Below the pieces are notes generated by a model, which worked only from the letters and a program-made list of their open reading frames with translations, did not search any database and was not told the DNA's origin. Source: Oscillatoriales cyanobacterium RM2_1_1 (lineage in GTDB: Bacteria; Cyanobacteriota; Cyanobacteriia; Cyanobacteriales; Microcoleaceae). From it: a stretch of 64,000 nucleotides of DNA. Positions 27,883 to 36,530 of this stretch are shown one piece after another (the stretch's first letter is position 1; each line of letters starts with the position of its first letter). The DNA lies in the NCBI GenBank assembly GCA_012033335.1, contig JAAURB010000008.1, positions 1 to 64,000 on the forward strand, in the 5' to 3' direction. Position numbers and translations under genes: made by a program.

Positions 27883-28431
27883 ATGGCTAAAATCAATATC
27901 GGTTTAACAGACGAGCAACGTCAAGGGGTAGTCAAGCTGCTGAATAACAGCCTGGCAGACATGTACCTGCTATTGATCAAAACCAAGAAATATCATTGGG
28001 ATGTAATTGGCCCTCAGTTTAGAACACTGCATGAACTTTGGGGAGAGCATTACGAGGCGCTAACAGAAAACATTGATGCCGCAGCAGAAAGGATCAGAAC
28101 TCTGGGAGGATATCCAGTTGGTACAGCTCAGGGATTTTTAGAGTTAGCGACTCTCAAAGAGCACATGGGAGATTTGCCTAATGCCAATCAAATGGTTGAA
28201 CGCCTCGTTGCTGATCATGAGCAGGTCATTCGTAACCTTCGGGAGCAAATTGATCAATGTTCAGAGGAGTTTCACGATGAGGGAACGGCAGATTTTCTCA
28301 TCGGATTGATGGAACAGCATGAAGAAATAGCTTGGATGTTGCGCTCCTTTCTTGAAGGAGAAGCAATATCTCCTAGCGGTCAATCCCCCGAACAAGTCAG
28401 TTTTCCTCAAGGAATGGCCACTAGCAAATAA
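27883..28431 (+). CDS. dps: Dps-family ferritin-like DNA-protection protein
   Basis: A 182-residue protein of the Dps family, dodecameric iron-storing shells that use peroxide to oxidise Fe(II) and so protect DNA. The ferroxidase residues are seen in KTKKYHWDVIGPQFRTLHELWGEHYEALTENIDAAAERI, which holds the inter-subunit His, Asp and Glu. The rest is a four-helix bundle ending in a 25-residue Ser/Pro/Gln-rich tail. Cyanobacteria encode several Dps paralogues and I cannot say which this is. A terminator follows. Confidence 0.92.
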   Translation: MAKINIGLTDEQRQGVVKLLNNSLADMYLLLIKTKKYHWDVIGPQFRTLHELWGEHYEALTENIDAAAERIRTLGGYPVGTAQGFLELATLKEHMGDLPNANQMVERLVADHEQVIRNLREQIDQCSEEFHDEGTADFLIGLMEQHEEIAWMLRSFLEGEAISPSGQSPEQVSFPQGMATSK

Positions 28432-28492
28432 TTGCGGTGGGCAATAGAGTTGCGGTAGATTACTGAACCGAGCTTAAGTCAAATCCCTATCG

Positions 28493-28524
28493 TTGCTACT
28501 TCCATCTGGGAGTAGCAATTTTAT
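28493..28524 (+). terminator. Rho-independent terminator of dps
   Basis: An 8-bp stem TTGCTACT / AGTAGCAA with a 10-base loop is followed by TTTTATT, 60 bp after the dps stop. Confidence 0.85.
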
Positions 28525-28538
28525 TACAGCGTTTCCAA

Positions 28539-28620
28539 CGCTGCTGGAGTACGAGAGGTGGCGGCGCGGTGCGCCGCCACCTCTCAAATCTGTACCTCAC
28601 GTGATTAGAAATCGCTATAG
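28539..28620. repeat. Dispersed palindromic repeat, copy C (best preserved)
   Basis: The core is a perfect 15-bp inverted repeat, 28553-28567 and 28571-28585, with a GGT loop (arms GAGAGGTGGCGGCGC / GCGCCGCCACCTCTC). The flanks are GCTGCTGGAGTAC and CAAATCTGTACCTCACGTGATTAG. It lies after the dps terminator. It has no coding capacity. Confidence 0.8.
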
Positions 28621-28727
28621 GCTAATTTATCAGATTATTTATTAGGTTAATTTTCTCCTGAAACCTGAGGAATTGATGGAAAAATGTAAGGGTATACTGA
28701 TTCAATCCGTTCCAAGGGGTGCCAGTG

Positions 28728-29309
28728 ATGAAAACCACCCGATTTCCCCCCGAAGTTCACCGGGGCTCAATGTTCTTGCTCAGTTTAATAAGCTTAATCA
28801 GCCTGAGTCTGACCAGTTGTACTTTACCCAGGGACTCTTCAAAAACTACCATCGAAGCCAGGAATTCTCCCGCAGATCCTGCTGCTGTTCCTGTCAAGCC
28901 CGATCTGGAAAGACCTCTAACGCCGCCTCCTCTAAAGCAACCCACTACGCCTTCTGCCAGCACAACTTCTGTCACCCTTTATCAGCCCGATAGCAATTGC
29001 CAAACTCTGGTGCCTCGCCCGGCGATCGCTCCTGTAGAAAATTCCCTAGAGTTCGCTGTAGCTCGGGTATTTGAGTTGAATTCAAATGACGATTTTCCCG
29101 TGGCCTATCGGCTACAGATTGACCCCGACCATCAAATTGTTACCATTGACCTACGACTACCCTCTACGGTCCAGCGCCCCTTCACAGCCCTATCCGCCTG
29201 CGAACAATTGGCCTTGTTTGGCAGTGTCCGAAAAACTCTGATGGATCAACCCCCATGGTATATTCGGCAAGTTCAGTTTACCCATCAAGGCCAGGAAATC
29301 GTGCTCTAG
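28728..29309 (+). CDS. Lipoprotein with GerMN-like domain
   Basis: A 193-residue secreted lipoprotein. The signal segment ends in the lipobox LTSC at about residue 30. A Thr/Pro/Ser-rich spacer of about 60 residues follows, then a compact domain of about 110 residues (SLEFAVARVFELNSNDDFPVAYRLQID ... TALSACEQLALFGSVRKTLMDQPPW) resembling the GerMN/sporulation-lipoprotein domain of cyanobacterial proteins. ATG at 28728, preceded by AAGGGG, is chosen over GTG at 28719. Its last 4 bases overlap the end of the convergent gene. Function unknown. Confidence 0.72.
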   Translation: MKTTRFPPEVHRGSMFLLSLISLISLSLTSCTLPRDSSKTTIEARNSPADPAAVPVKPDLERPLTPPPLKQPTTPSASTTSVTLYQPDSNCQTLVPRPAIAPVENSLEFAVARVFELNSNDDFPVAYRLQIDPDHQIVTIDLRLPSTVQRPFTALSACEQLALFGSVRKTLMDQPPWYIRQVQFTHQGQEIVL

Positions 29310-29791
29310 CCTAGCTGAAATAACCGTTGCCAGCGAGCTTTGAGATAAACCCAGACTGGAAATTGATAGGCTTCTGTCAGCAGCCACAGCACAATACTCA
29401 GGTGGGCTGCAAAAGTAATCCCTGTCCAGATTATAGGAAATAAAGCCATGCCTCCCCCAGGCGACGGGAAAATTAAAGCAGTCAAACCCACCAAACCTGG
29501 AGGAAAACTGATCAGAGCCAAAGCAGCCAACCAATAAACCCAGGACAGTTCCAAATCGCCAATGTGTTCACCACGCCAGGTTTGACCATTCCATCGCCAA
29601 GTCATCGCCGGTTCTCGGTCGGCAATTTTAAGCTGGTTTTGCCGGGAGCTCGTAATAAAAATATGACGGCAGGTGTTGCAGCCAAAGGCTTCTGTCAAGG
29701 TAATATTGGACAGTTGCCCAAAGCGACAAACCGGACAAGGATAGGTGTCATCATAACTCAGTAGATGCTTAACTGTTTCGGATCTGGCCAT
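29306..29791 (-). CDS. Zinc-ribbon membrane protein, conserved hypothetical
   Basis: A 161-residue protein. An N-terminal Cys4 zinc ribbon (CPVC at about 19-22, CNTC at about 38-41) and a short soluble segment are followed by two long hydrophobic stretches from about residue 83 to 140 and a basic C-terminus. I recognise the type from cyanobacterial genomes but no function is known. It overlaps the convergent lipoprotein gene by 4 bp at the stop codons. Confidence 0.7.
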   Translation of the reverse strand: MARSETVKHLLSYDDTYPCPVCRFGQLSNITLTEAFGCNTCRHIFITSSRQNQLKIADREPAMTWRWNGQTWRGEHIGDLELSWVYWLAALALISFPPGLVGLTALIFPSPGGGMALFPIIWTGITFAAHLSIVLWLLTEAYQFPVWVYLKARWQRLFQLG

Positions 29792-30154
29792 GGGATAGGA
29801 AGAGTTTCTGGGTGGAGTTCGGGATCAGGTTCTTGAAATGTAATGGACTATCCAGTTTTGACTATCCAGCTTTAACTGACTGGTTTCAACTACATAACAT
29901 CCATCACTGAACTGTGAGGGATGTTCGGATCTGGTGCCCGAGCAGGCTAGCTACTGAGTACTTCAGAACCAGTAACCGTAGTCATATTATGACATTCTCA
30001 GTCAATATTTGCTTGAATGTTTTTCCTGTTGGGATCTGAACAACTGACTGCCTCAAACGCTAGACAAATTCCCTGGATGATCTACGATTTTAGCTGGGGA
30101 AATTGGCTGAAGACATATCCTTAAGACATTCTCTTAAACTGTACTCTTATATCC
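29792..30154. other. Spacer with short repeats
   Basis: A direct repeat of GACTATCCAG about 14 bp apart is near 29847-29875. Inverted repeat ACATCC/GGATGT is near 29900-29925. No ORF or RNA gene seen. Confidence 0.35.
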
Positions 30155-30532
30155 TCACAACACACTTTGAGCCATAACTAAACTCAGTTTCACCAGTAAA
30201 AATCCCAGGACTGGACTCCCTAACCAATAAAAATAACCGAGAAACTTCCCTCGATTCTTGAACAGTACTGTTGTATCTAGAATGTAAGAGGAAAATGTTG
30301 TATAGGAACCTAAAAAACCAGTAATTAAAAGTTTCTGCAGGGCTACAGGAAATCCAACTTTGACTACAAAAATTGATAGAAATCCTATCACAAAGGCTCC
30401 AGTTAAATTCACAAAAAATGTGCCGTAGGGAAATCTAGTTCCTTTCTTCTGAATCCAGAATAGGGTAATATAATAACGACTTAATGCCCCTATTACCGCT
30501 CCTATGCTAATGGCAACTGGAATCCAAGCCAT
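30155..30532 (-). CDS. crcB: Fluoride exporter CrcB/FluC
   Basis: A 125-residue, four-helix membrane protein that works as a dual-topology dimer to export fluoride. Family segments are IGALSRYY, FFVNLTGAFVIGFLS and GFLGSYTTFSSY, the last with the Phe box and the central sodium site. The frame extends to 30559, but MAWIPVAISIGAVIGAL at 30532 fits the family. It is the only crcB copy in the window. I found no fluoride-riboswitch-like sequence in front. Confidence 0.93.
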   Translation of the reverse strand: MAWIPVAISIGAVIGALSRYYITLFWIQKKGTRFPYGTFFVNLTGAFVIGFLSIFVVKVGFPVALQKLLITGFLGSYTTFSSYILDTTVLFKNRGKFLGYFYWLGSPVLGFLLVKLSLVMAQSVL

Positions 30533-30919
30533 AATTAAATAACTAGTGCGTAATACCAATTCTCTTTAATATTGCTATAGATAGAAACCTGAAACGTAAC
30601 GCGCTTCGGTGTGGTCTGAATTTTGGGTTATGCCAATTTTAAGAGTTGCTATAAGTCAAGGATTTCAAGACTGATCTATTGAGAACTTTTGACTAAATTT
30701 CGTTCGAATTTTCAACTAAAACCCTCGAGTCAAACTCTCAAACCAGTATAACTAAACAGATCGGCTCTAGTAGAGCGCGGATAGGCACAAGACTTACCCG
30801 CAATTGAGGATTGGCAACAAAGCTAACCTCCGCCAAATCTTATCAGAAGTTAGCTTTGCCGCTATCGATTATCGGTCGATAATCTGTCAATCAGGGGATA
30901 AGACGAGCTGAAACTAAAA
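30533..30919. other. Spacer with two inverted repeats
   Basis: AAAGCTAAC (30819-30827) / GTTAGCTTT (30849-30857) could form a hairpin downstream of treS but has no T-run. GATTATCG-GT-CGATAATC (30867-30884) is an 18-bp near-perfect palindrome. No ORF is credible. Confidence 0.4.
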
Positions 30920-33900
30920 CTATTCCTCCTGGTTCTGAGGCCCTTGACCAGAGCGAGCGGTCTGAACAATACGGCTCAAGATGGCCCCCATGTCTGAGGT
31001 TGGAGCTTGAAAAGGGTATACCGAGAAATCTAACAGGAGTTGCAGGGGAATGGTCAAGGAGGCATTGCCCTGATTCAAATCATTTCCCAAGTCTTGAATC
31101 ACATTCTCCAATCGGTAGCAATCTAGCAACACCTGGAGCTCTTGTTCTTCTTTGGGAATAAAACTATAAGACTGAGTCACCTTCAGATAGCTCCGGAGAA
31201 AAGTCACACTCACCCATTTCTGCCAAAATTGGGCCCATTGCTGCATAATTAACAGATTTTCCGGGCGGACTACTCCGTTTTCGACTTCATTTTGTAAGGC
31301 TGTTCGAGCTGCATAATCAAAGGATAACAGCATACTGGCAACATCCCGTAGGGGCGATCGCTTCATCCGCCGTTCATTCAGAGTCCGGTAGGTTTCACCC
31401 TCAAAGTCTAGAATCACAAAATCCTTGCCCGTATACAGGACTTCCTCCAGACAGTAGTTACCATGGCAGCGGGTACGGGTGGCGTTGATTTTCAGATCCA
31501 GTACCCGTTTGAGTTGTCCCAGAATATGATCCTTAGAGCTAATCACCTGACGAGCCAGGGTTTGAACATCCGGAGACAGATCGCTCAGCCTTTTTTTCAA
31601 TCGTAGCAAGGTCTGCCCGGTCAAATTGCGGGAGTATTGGTAAATTGACCGCTGATAGAACGACGAAATCGCCACCGGGCAAAAATCCGGGTTCTCCCCA
31701 TCGGAAGATAGGGCAATATGCATCTCGGCGGTGCGCTGACCTAGAAGCTCTGCATTGGTCAAATAAGATCCAATCGTCAAAGTTGCCAATTCTGATATTG
31801 GCTCGGCCTGCAAGGCAATCAGAGAGCTTGAGGGAACCGGAACCTCTGTCAGATTTGATTGCTCCACAATCACCCGATCGAAATAGTCTCGCAGGGTATC
31901 AAGGGTGTCAGCCCAGGCATTAATCGCATCTGGAATGTAAGGCTGTAGCACTCCAATAGTAATCGCTTCTCCCTGCTTGGGGCAGTATTCCAATCCCCCA
32001 ATCGCCGGAGCAATATGAGCAAGCTGGGCTCGCTGACCCAAAAAGTTCCGAACTTCGAGCTCTGGGTTGATTCCCCCTTCTATCCGACGAAACAGCTTAA
32101 AGATAAATTGATTGCCATAGACCACCAAAGTATTGCTGCGGTTGCTGGATTGCAAGGCTGTTTCAAAACTGCCCGCCAGGGTGTCCCGTTCCCGCTCAAT
32201 GGCATCGGTGGTAATTGCCATCAACCGTCCGGCTTGACCCGAATAACTGTGACGCTGAACAATCATCTGCCGCAGCACTGCCATGAAACTCTGGTCGGTA
32301 ATCGCATCGAATAAAATCCCTTCTTCCTCCCCCACCTTTAGAGCCGCCACAATGGATTGCGGATTATCCTGGCGCATCTGTTCGGCGATTTCCCCTGTAC
32401 CATAGGTGAGAGGCAGCACATAGGTTTCCGGAAGCCCATCGGTATAACCCAGTTGGAATAAAACAATGGTAGCTTCACGATCCTGGTAACAGATAGGAAT
32501 TATATCCGCAACGCTAACGGACTGAACCACCTGAAACTTACCCATAAACCAGCGGCAGGTTTTCAGATAATCCACCAGAATAAATTCTAATTTGAGTCTG
32601 AGGTCAGCCTCCGTCAGGACTTGCTGCCAATTGTTACTGACCTCTAAGGTCGGCAACGACCGTCGAGGATAGGGCAGGGCATTCAAGCTCGGGTCGAGTT
32701 GGAGAACGAACCAATAAAACCCATAGGGACTAACGCTGAGAAAATAGGCCGATTTATCAATTTTAGGAAACTCCGTCCGCCCGAAGATTTCTATCGGAAC
32801 CATCCCCACGAACGCCGACAGATCCAATTCGACCGTTTGGACAAACCGGGATAGGTTGGCCACTACTAGAATATGCTCACCGTTGTAGGTACGGACAAAG
32901 GCGATCACTTTGCGATTTTCGGGATGCAGCAATTCAAAGGTGCCACGACCAAAGGCCTGAAACCGCTTTCGCATGGCAATCAACCGTTTCGTCCAGGACA
33001 GCAGCGAATTGGGATTTCCTGTTTGAGCCTCCACATTCACGGTTTCATAGTGATACTCGGAATCCATCACCATGGGTTGGTAGAGTTTTTGGGGATTGGC
33101 TCGACTGAAGCCAGCATTGCGGTCAGGGCTCCACTGCATCGGGGTACGAACACCATGGCGATCGCCGATGTAGATGTTATCCCCCATGCCAATTTCATCC
33201 CCGTAGTAAAGCACCGGAGTCCCCGGCAGGGAAAGCAACAGGCTATTCATCAGCTCAATTTGCCGCCGATCATTACCCAATAGAGGAGCCAATCGCCGCC
33301 GAATGCCCAGGTTGATCCGGGCTTGGGTATCTTGGGCGTAGACTTTGTACATGTAGTCCCGGTCTTCGTCTGTGACCATTTCCAAGGTCAGTTCGTCATG
33401 GTTTCGCAGGAATAGTGCCCACTGGCAATTGTCAGGAATGGCTGGGGTTTGGTTGAGAATATCAATAATTGGAAAGCTATCCTCCATCCGCAACGCCATG
33501 AATAGCCGGGGCATCAGGGGAAAATGGAAGTTCATGTGACATTCATCCCCGGCCCCGTAATAAGTGGCTGCATCTTCTGGCCACTGGTTCGCCTCTGCCA
33601 GTAGCATTCGGTTGGGATACTTGTGGTCGAGGTGAGCCCGGAGTTGCTTGAGAAAACGATGGGTTCCCGGGAGATTCTCACAGTTGGTGCCCTCCTGAAC
33701 ACAGAGATAGGGAACCGCATCCAACCGCATTCCATCTACCCCCATTTCCATCCAGTAATCCACCACCTCCAATACTGCTTGCTGCAATTCAGGATTTTCG
33801 TAGTTCAGGTCTGGCTGATGGGAATAAAATCGATGCCAGTAATAGGCTTTTGCTACCGAATCCCAGGCCCAGTTCGAGGTTTCAAAATCCTGAAAAATAA

Positions 33901-34342
33901 TTCTGACTTCAGAAAACTGATCCGGCGTATCGCTCCAGATATAAAAATCCCGTTCTTTACTGTCCTTCGGGGCTCGTCTGGCCCGCTGGAACCAGGGATG
34001 CTGGTCAGAGGTATGGTTGACCACCAGCTCAATAATCACCTGAATTCCCCGCTTATGGGCTTCATCTAAGAGAGTTTTGAATTCCTCCAGGGTTCCATAG
34101 ATCGGGTTGATGCTGAAATAATCCGCAATGTCATAACCGTCATCGCGCAACGGTGAGGGGAAAAAGGGCAGCATCCAAATTGCAGTAATTCCCAGGTCTT
34201 GTAGGTAATCAAGCTTGGAGGTCAATCCCAAAAAATCCCCAATGCCGTCGTCGTTGCTGTCTGCGTAGGCTCGAACTGGAACTTCGTAAATAATCGCGTC
34301 TTTAAACCACAGTGGGTCGTTGGTCAATGTTGGATATCGCAT
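30920..34342 (-). CDS. treS: Trehalose synthase-maltokinase fusion
   Basis: A 1140-residue fusion. Residues about 1-560 are a GH13 trehalose synthase that interconverts maltose and trehalose. Visible parts are ELVVNHTSDQHPW, the nucleophile segment GMRLDAVPYL, the acid/base segment LLAEANQWPE, LRNHDELTLE and a C-terminal beta domain. Residues about 580-1115 are a maltokinase-like domain (LVDYLKTCRWFMGKFQVV, RCHGNYCLEEVLYTGKDFVILDFEGE) that phosphorylates maltose to maltose 1-phosphate. The fusion points to the TreS-Mak-GlgE route between trehalose and alpha-glucan; GlgE is not in the window. It is divergent from malQ. Confidence 0.94.
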   Translation of the reverse strand: MRYPTLTNDPLWFKDAIIYEVPVRAYADSNDDGIGDFLGLTSKLDYLQDLGITAIWMLPFFPSPLRDDGYDIADYFSINPIYGTLEEFKTLLDEAHKRGIQVIIELVVNHTSDQHPWFQRARRAPKDSKERDFYIWSDTPDQFSEVRIIFQDFETSNWAWDSVAKAYYWHRFYSHQPDLNYENPELQQAVLEVVDYWMEMGVDGMRLDAVPYLCVQEGTNCENLPGTHRFLKQLRAHLDHKYPNRMLLAEANQWPEDAATYYGAGDECHMNFHFPLMPRLFMALRMEDSFPIIDILNQTPAIPDNCQWALFLRNHDELTLEMVTDEDRDYMYKVYAQDTQARINLGIRRRLAPLLGNDRRQIELMNSLLLSLPGTPVLYYGDEIGMGDNIYIGDRHGVRTPMQWSPDRNAGFSRANPQKLYQPMVMDSEYHYETVNVEAQTGNPNSLLSWTKRLIAMRKRFQAFGRGTFELLHPENRKVIAFVRTYNGEHILVVANLSRFVQTVELDLSAFVGMVPIEIFGRTEFPKIDKSAYFLSVSPYGFYWFVLQLDPSLNALPYPRRSLPTLEVSNNWQQVLTEADLRLKLEFILVDYLKTCRWFMGKFQVVQSVSVADIIPICYQDREATIVLFQLGYTDGLPETYVLPLTYGTGEIAEQMRQDNPQSIVAALKVGEEEGILFDAITDQSFMAVLRQMIVQRHSYSGQAGRLMAITTDAIERERDTLAGSFETALQSSNRSNTLVVYGNQFIFKLFRRIEGGINPELEVRNFLGQRAQLAHIAPAIGGLEYCPKQGEAITIGVLQPYIPDAINAWADTLDTLRDYFDRVIVEQSNLTEVPVPSSSLIALQAEPISELATLTIGSYLTNAELLGQRTAEMHIALSSDGENPDFCPVAISSFYQRSIYQYSRNLTGQTLLRLKKRLSDLSPDVQTLARQVISSKDHILGQLKRVLDLKINATRTRCHGNYCLEEVLYTGKDFVILDFEGETYRTLNERRMKRSPLRDVASMLLSFDYAARTALQNEVENGVVRPENLLIMQQWAQFWQKWVSVTFLRSYLKVTQSYSFIPKEEQELQVLLDCYRLENVIQDLGNDLNQGNASLTIPLQLLLDFSVYPFQAPTSDMGAILSRIVQTARSGQGPQNQEE

Positions 34343-34846
34343 AGTTATGGATGGAGGATGTGTAGATGGAGGACATTAAAACAGTAGGCTTGGGGTTTAC
34401 AAGCCTGGGGCAGCTAGTCTATGGAGTTCAAAGGCAATGATAGAGTGATCCTAGAATTTTCAGCCCAGGCACTCTGCTTATCTCAAACAGTGGAGCAATA
34501 AATCAAACTTTCCTGATGGATAACTTGAGAATATTACAAGGCTATAACCCTTCAACCTTCTCCCCCCGGGGGATCATTCGAGCAGAGCTGTCATCGATGT
34601 AAGGCAGGATCAATCTAATCCTCTAGTGCAAAAACCCTGAAATAACCCCCTGAGGCTCAACATCCGATTACAATGCAGCCCAGAAAGATGCGAATTGGGG
34701 CCTGGATAGAAGAACCAAGATGAGAAAGAAGATAAACTTTCCTAAATCTCTTTAATAATAATGTTAAGACCAAACTGATAGAGTTGGAAACCTTTTCAGT
34801 TAAAAAAAAATTAACTTGAACATCCTACCTGAAATTGAGTGAACCT
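34343..34846. other. Divergent promoter region of treS and malQ
   Basis: A 504-bp non-coding region between two divergent glucan genes. The last 100 bp before malQ are AT-rich. No repeat or RNA motif is recognised. Confidence 0.35.
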
Positions 34847-36354
34847 ATGACCTTTAAACGTGCCAGTGGAATTTTACTTCATCCCACCAGTCTACCTAGC
34901 CAACATGGTATCGGGGATCTGGGAAAAACCGCCTATGAGTTTATTGATTTCCTTGAACGCAGTGGACAGACCCTCTGGCAAATCCTTCCCCTTGGCCCCA
35001 CTGGCTATGAGCATTCTCCTTACATTATGAACTTCAGCACCTTTGCTGGAAATCCCCTATTAATCAGTTTGGAACGATTAGTTGAAGAGGGCTTGCTCGA
35101 CTCAGAAACCTTAACCGCCTTACCTGAAGCTGAGAATATTAAGTCAGACCGGGTGAATTTTGATCAGGTGATTCCCCACAAAACCCAGTTTCTCCAGCAA
35201 GCCTTTCAACGATTTCAAGCTCACCTGCCCAATCCTGAATTTGAGAGCTTTTGTCAGAATACCAGTTGGCTGGAGGATTATGCCCTGTTCATGGCCCTGC
35301 TAGAGGCTAACGCCGGGAAAGCCTGGAACCATTGGGAACCTGCCGTGGCCCGCCGAGAACCCCAGGCACTAAAAGCCAAAGCCGAGGAGTTACAGGAGCA
35401 AGTGCTTTACCATCAATTCACCCAGTTTAAATTTTTCCAGCAGTGGTCAAGCCTGCGCCGATATGCCAACGACAGAGGGATTCAAATCATTGGGGATATT
35501 TCAATTTATGTCTGCCATAACAGCTCTGATGTCTGGGCCCAACCCAATATCTTTCAGCTTGATCCGCAGACCTTAGAGTCAGCCTATATCGCTGGAGTCC
35601 CACCGGATTATTTTAGTGCTACGGGCCAACTTTGGGGAAACCCGGTCTACAACTGGGATGAATTACAGCAAACCAACTACAGTTGGTGGATTGAGCGGTT
35701 CCGGGCCACCCTAGCCTACGCAGACCTGGTACGGATTGACCATTTTCGCGGATTTGAGGCGTACTGGCGGGTGCCTGCCGGGGAGGAAACGGCCATGAAT
35801 GGGGAGTGGGTGCTGGCCCCTGGAGCAGAATTTTTTGAAACCCTGGGTCGGGAACTGGGACGTTTGCCGGTTCTCGCGGAGGATTTGGGGATCATTACCC
35901 CAGAAGTCGAGGAACTGCGCGATCGCTTTGAATTTCCAGGAATGCGAATTTTGCTTTTTGCCTTTGGGGGAGAAGCGGACAACGCCTATCTGCCCCATAA
36001 TTTGTCCAGAACTGCCTGGTTTATACTGGAACCCATGACAATGACACCACCCTGGGCTGGTGGTTGGAGAAGGCAACCCCCACTGAGAAACAACATGTGG
36101 CGGAGTATCTGGGTTATGAGTCTGCCGATCAGATTGCTGAGATTAATTGGCAATTGATTCGACTGGCTCTGGGTTCCACCGCCAATCAAGCCCTAATTCC
36201 TTTGCAGGATGTCCTGAGTCTGGACAATCAGGCCCGGATGAATGATCCCAGCATCAATGCTGGGAACTGGCGCTGGCGCTACCAGAGTTCGGATTTATTG
36301 ACGGCGGAATTGGGCGATCGCCTGCTCAAACTCACCCGGCTTTACCATCGATAA
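34847..36354 (+). pseudogene. malQ: 4-alpha-glucanotransferase (amylomaltase), broken by a 1-nt frameshift
   Basis: A GH77 disproportionating enzyme of about 502 residues when the frame is restored. The first frame (to 36157) contains RASGILLHPTSLPSQHGIGDLG, VRIDHFRGFEAYW with the nucleophile Asp, and VLAEDLGIITPEVE with the acid/base Glu. It leaves the family pattern after LPHNLSRTAW. One extra base at 36018-36023 (TGGTTTATACTGG) lets the reading pass to a second frame giving YTGTHDNDTTLGWWLEKATP. That frame runs to 36354 (SSDLLTAELGDRLLKL), the normal end. The lost block includes the conserved HDND motif, so the encoded protein would be inactive as it stands. TTG at 34835 is a less likely start. 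Confidence 0.9.
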
Positions 36355-36390
36355 CCTGGGCTTGAATCTGGACTTGCGGAATAAGAGAAG

Positions 36391-36450
36391 TCCCCGGCCA
36401 ATTTCCCCGGCCAATATTGCAGGTTGATATTGCAGGTTGATATTGCACTG
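36391..36450. repeat. 13-bp tandem repeats
   Basis: Two copies of TCCCCGGCCAAT are spaced at 13 bp, followed by two exact copies of ATTGCAGGTTGAT and a partial third. Non-coding, just after malQ. Confidence 0.8.
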
Positions 36451-36530
36451 GGGAAACCTGGAGTTCATGGCTGATCTTGACAGCGGATCAATTTACCCGT
36501 AGATTGATCTGCTTGTTTGAGCCGCCTTGC

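Noticed and set aside
30533-30700. Fluoride riboswitch upstream of crcB
   Set aside because: I could not find the conserved GGCGAUGG-type start or the pseudoknot sequence on the minus strand.
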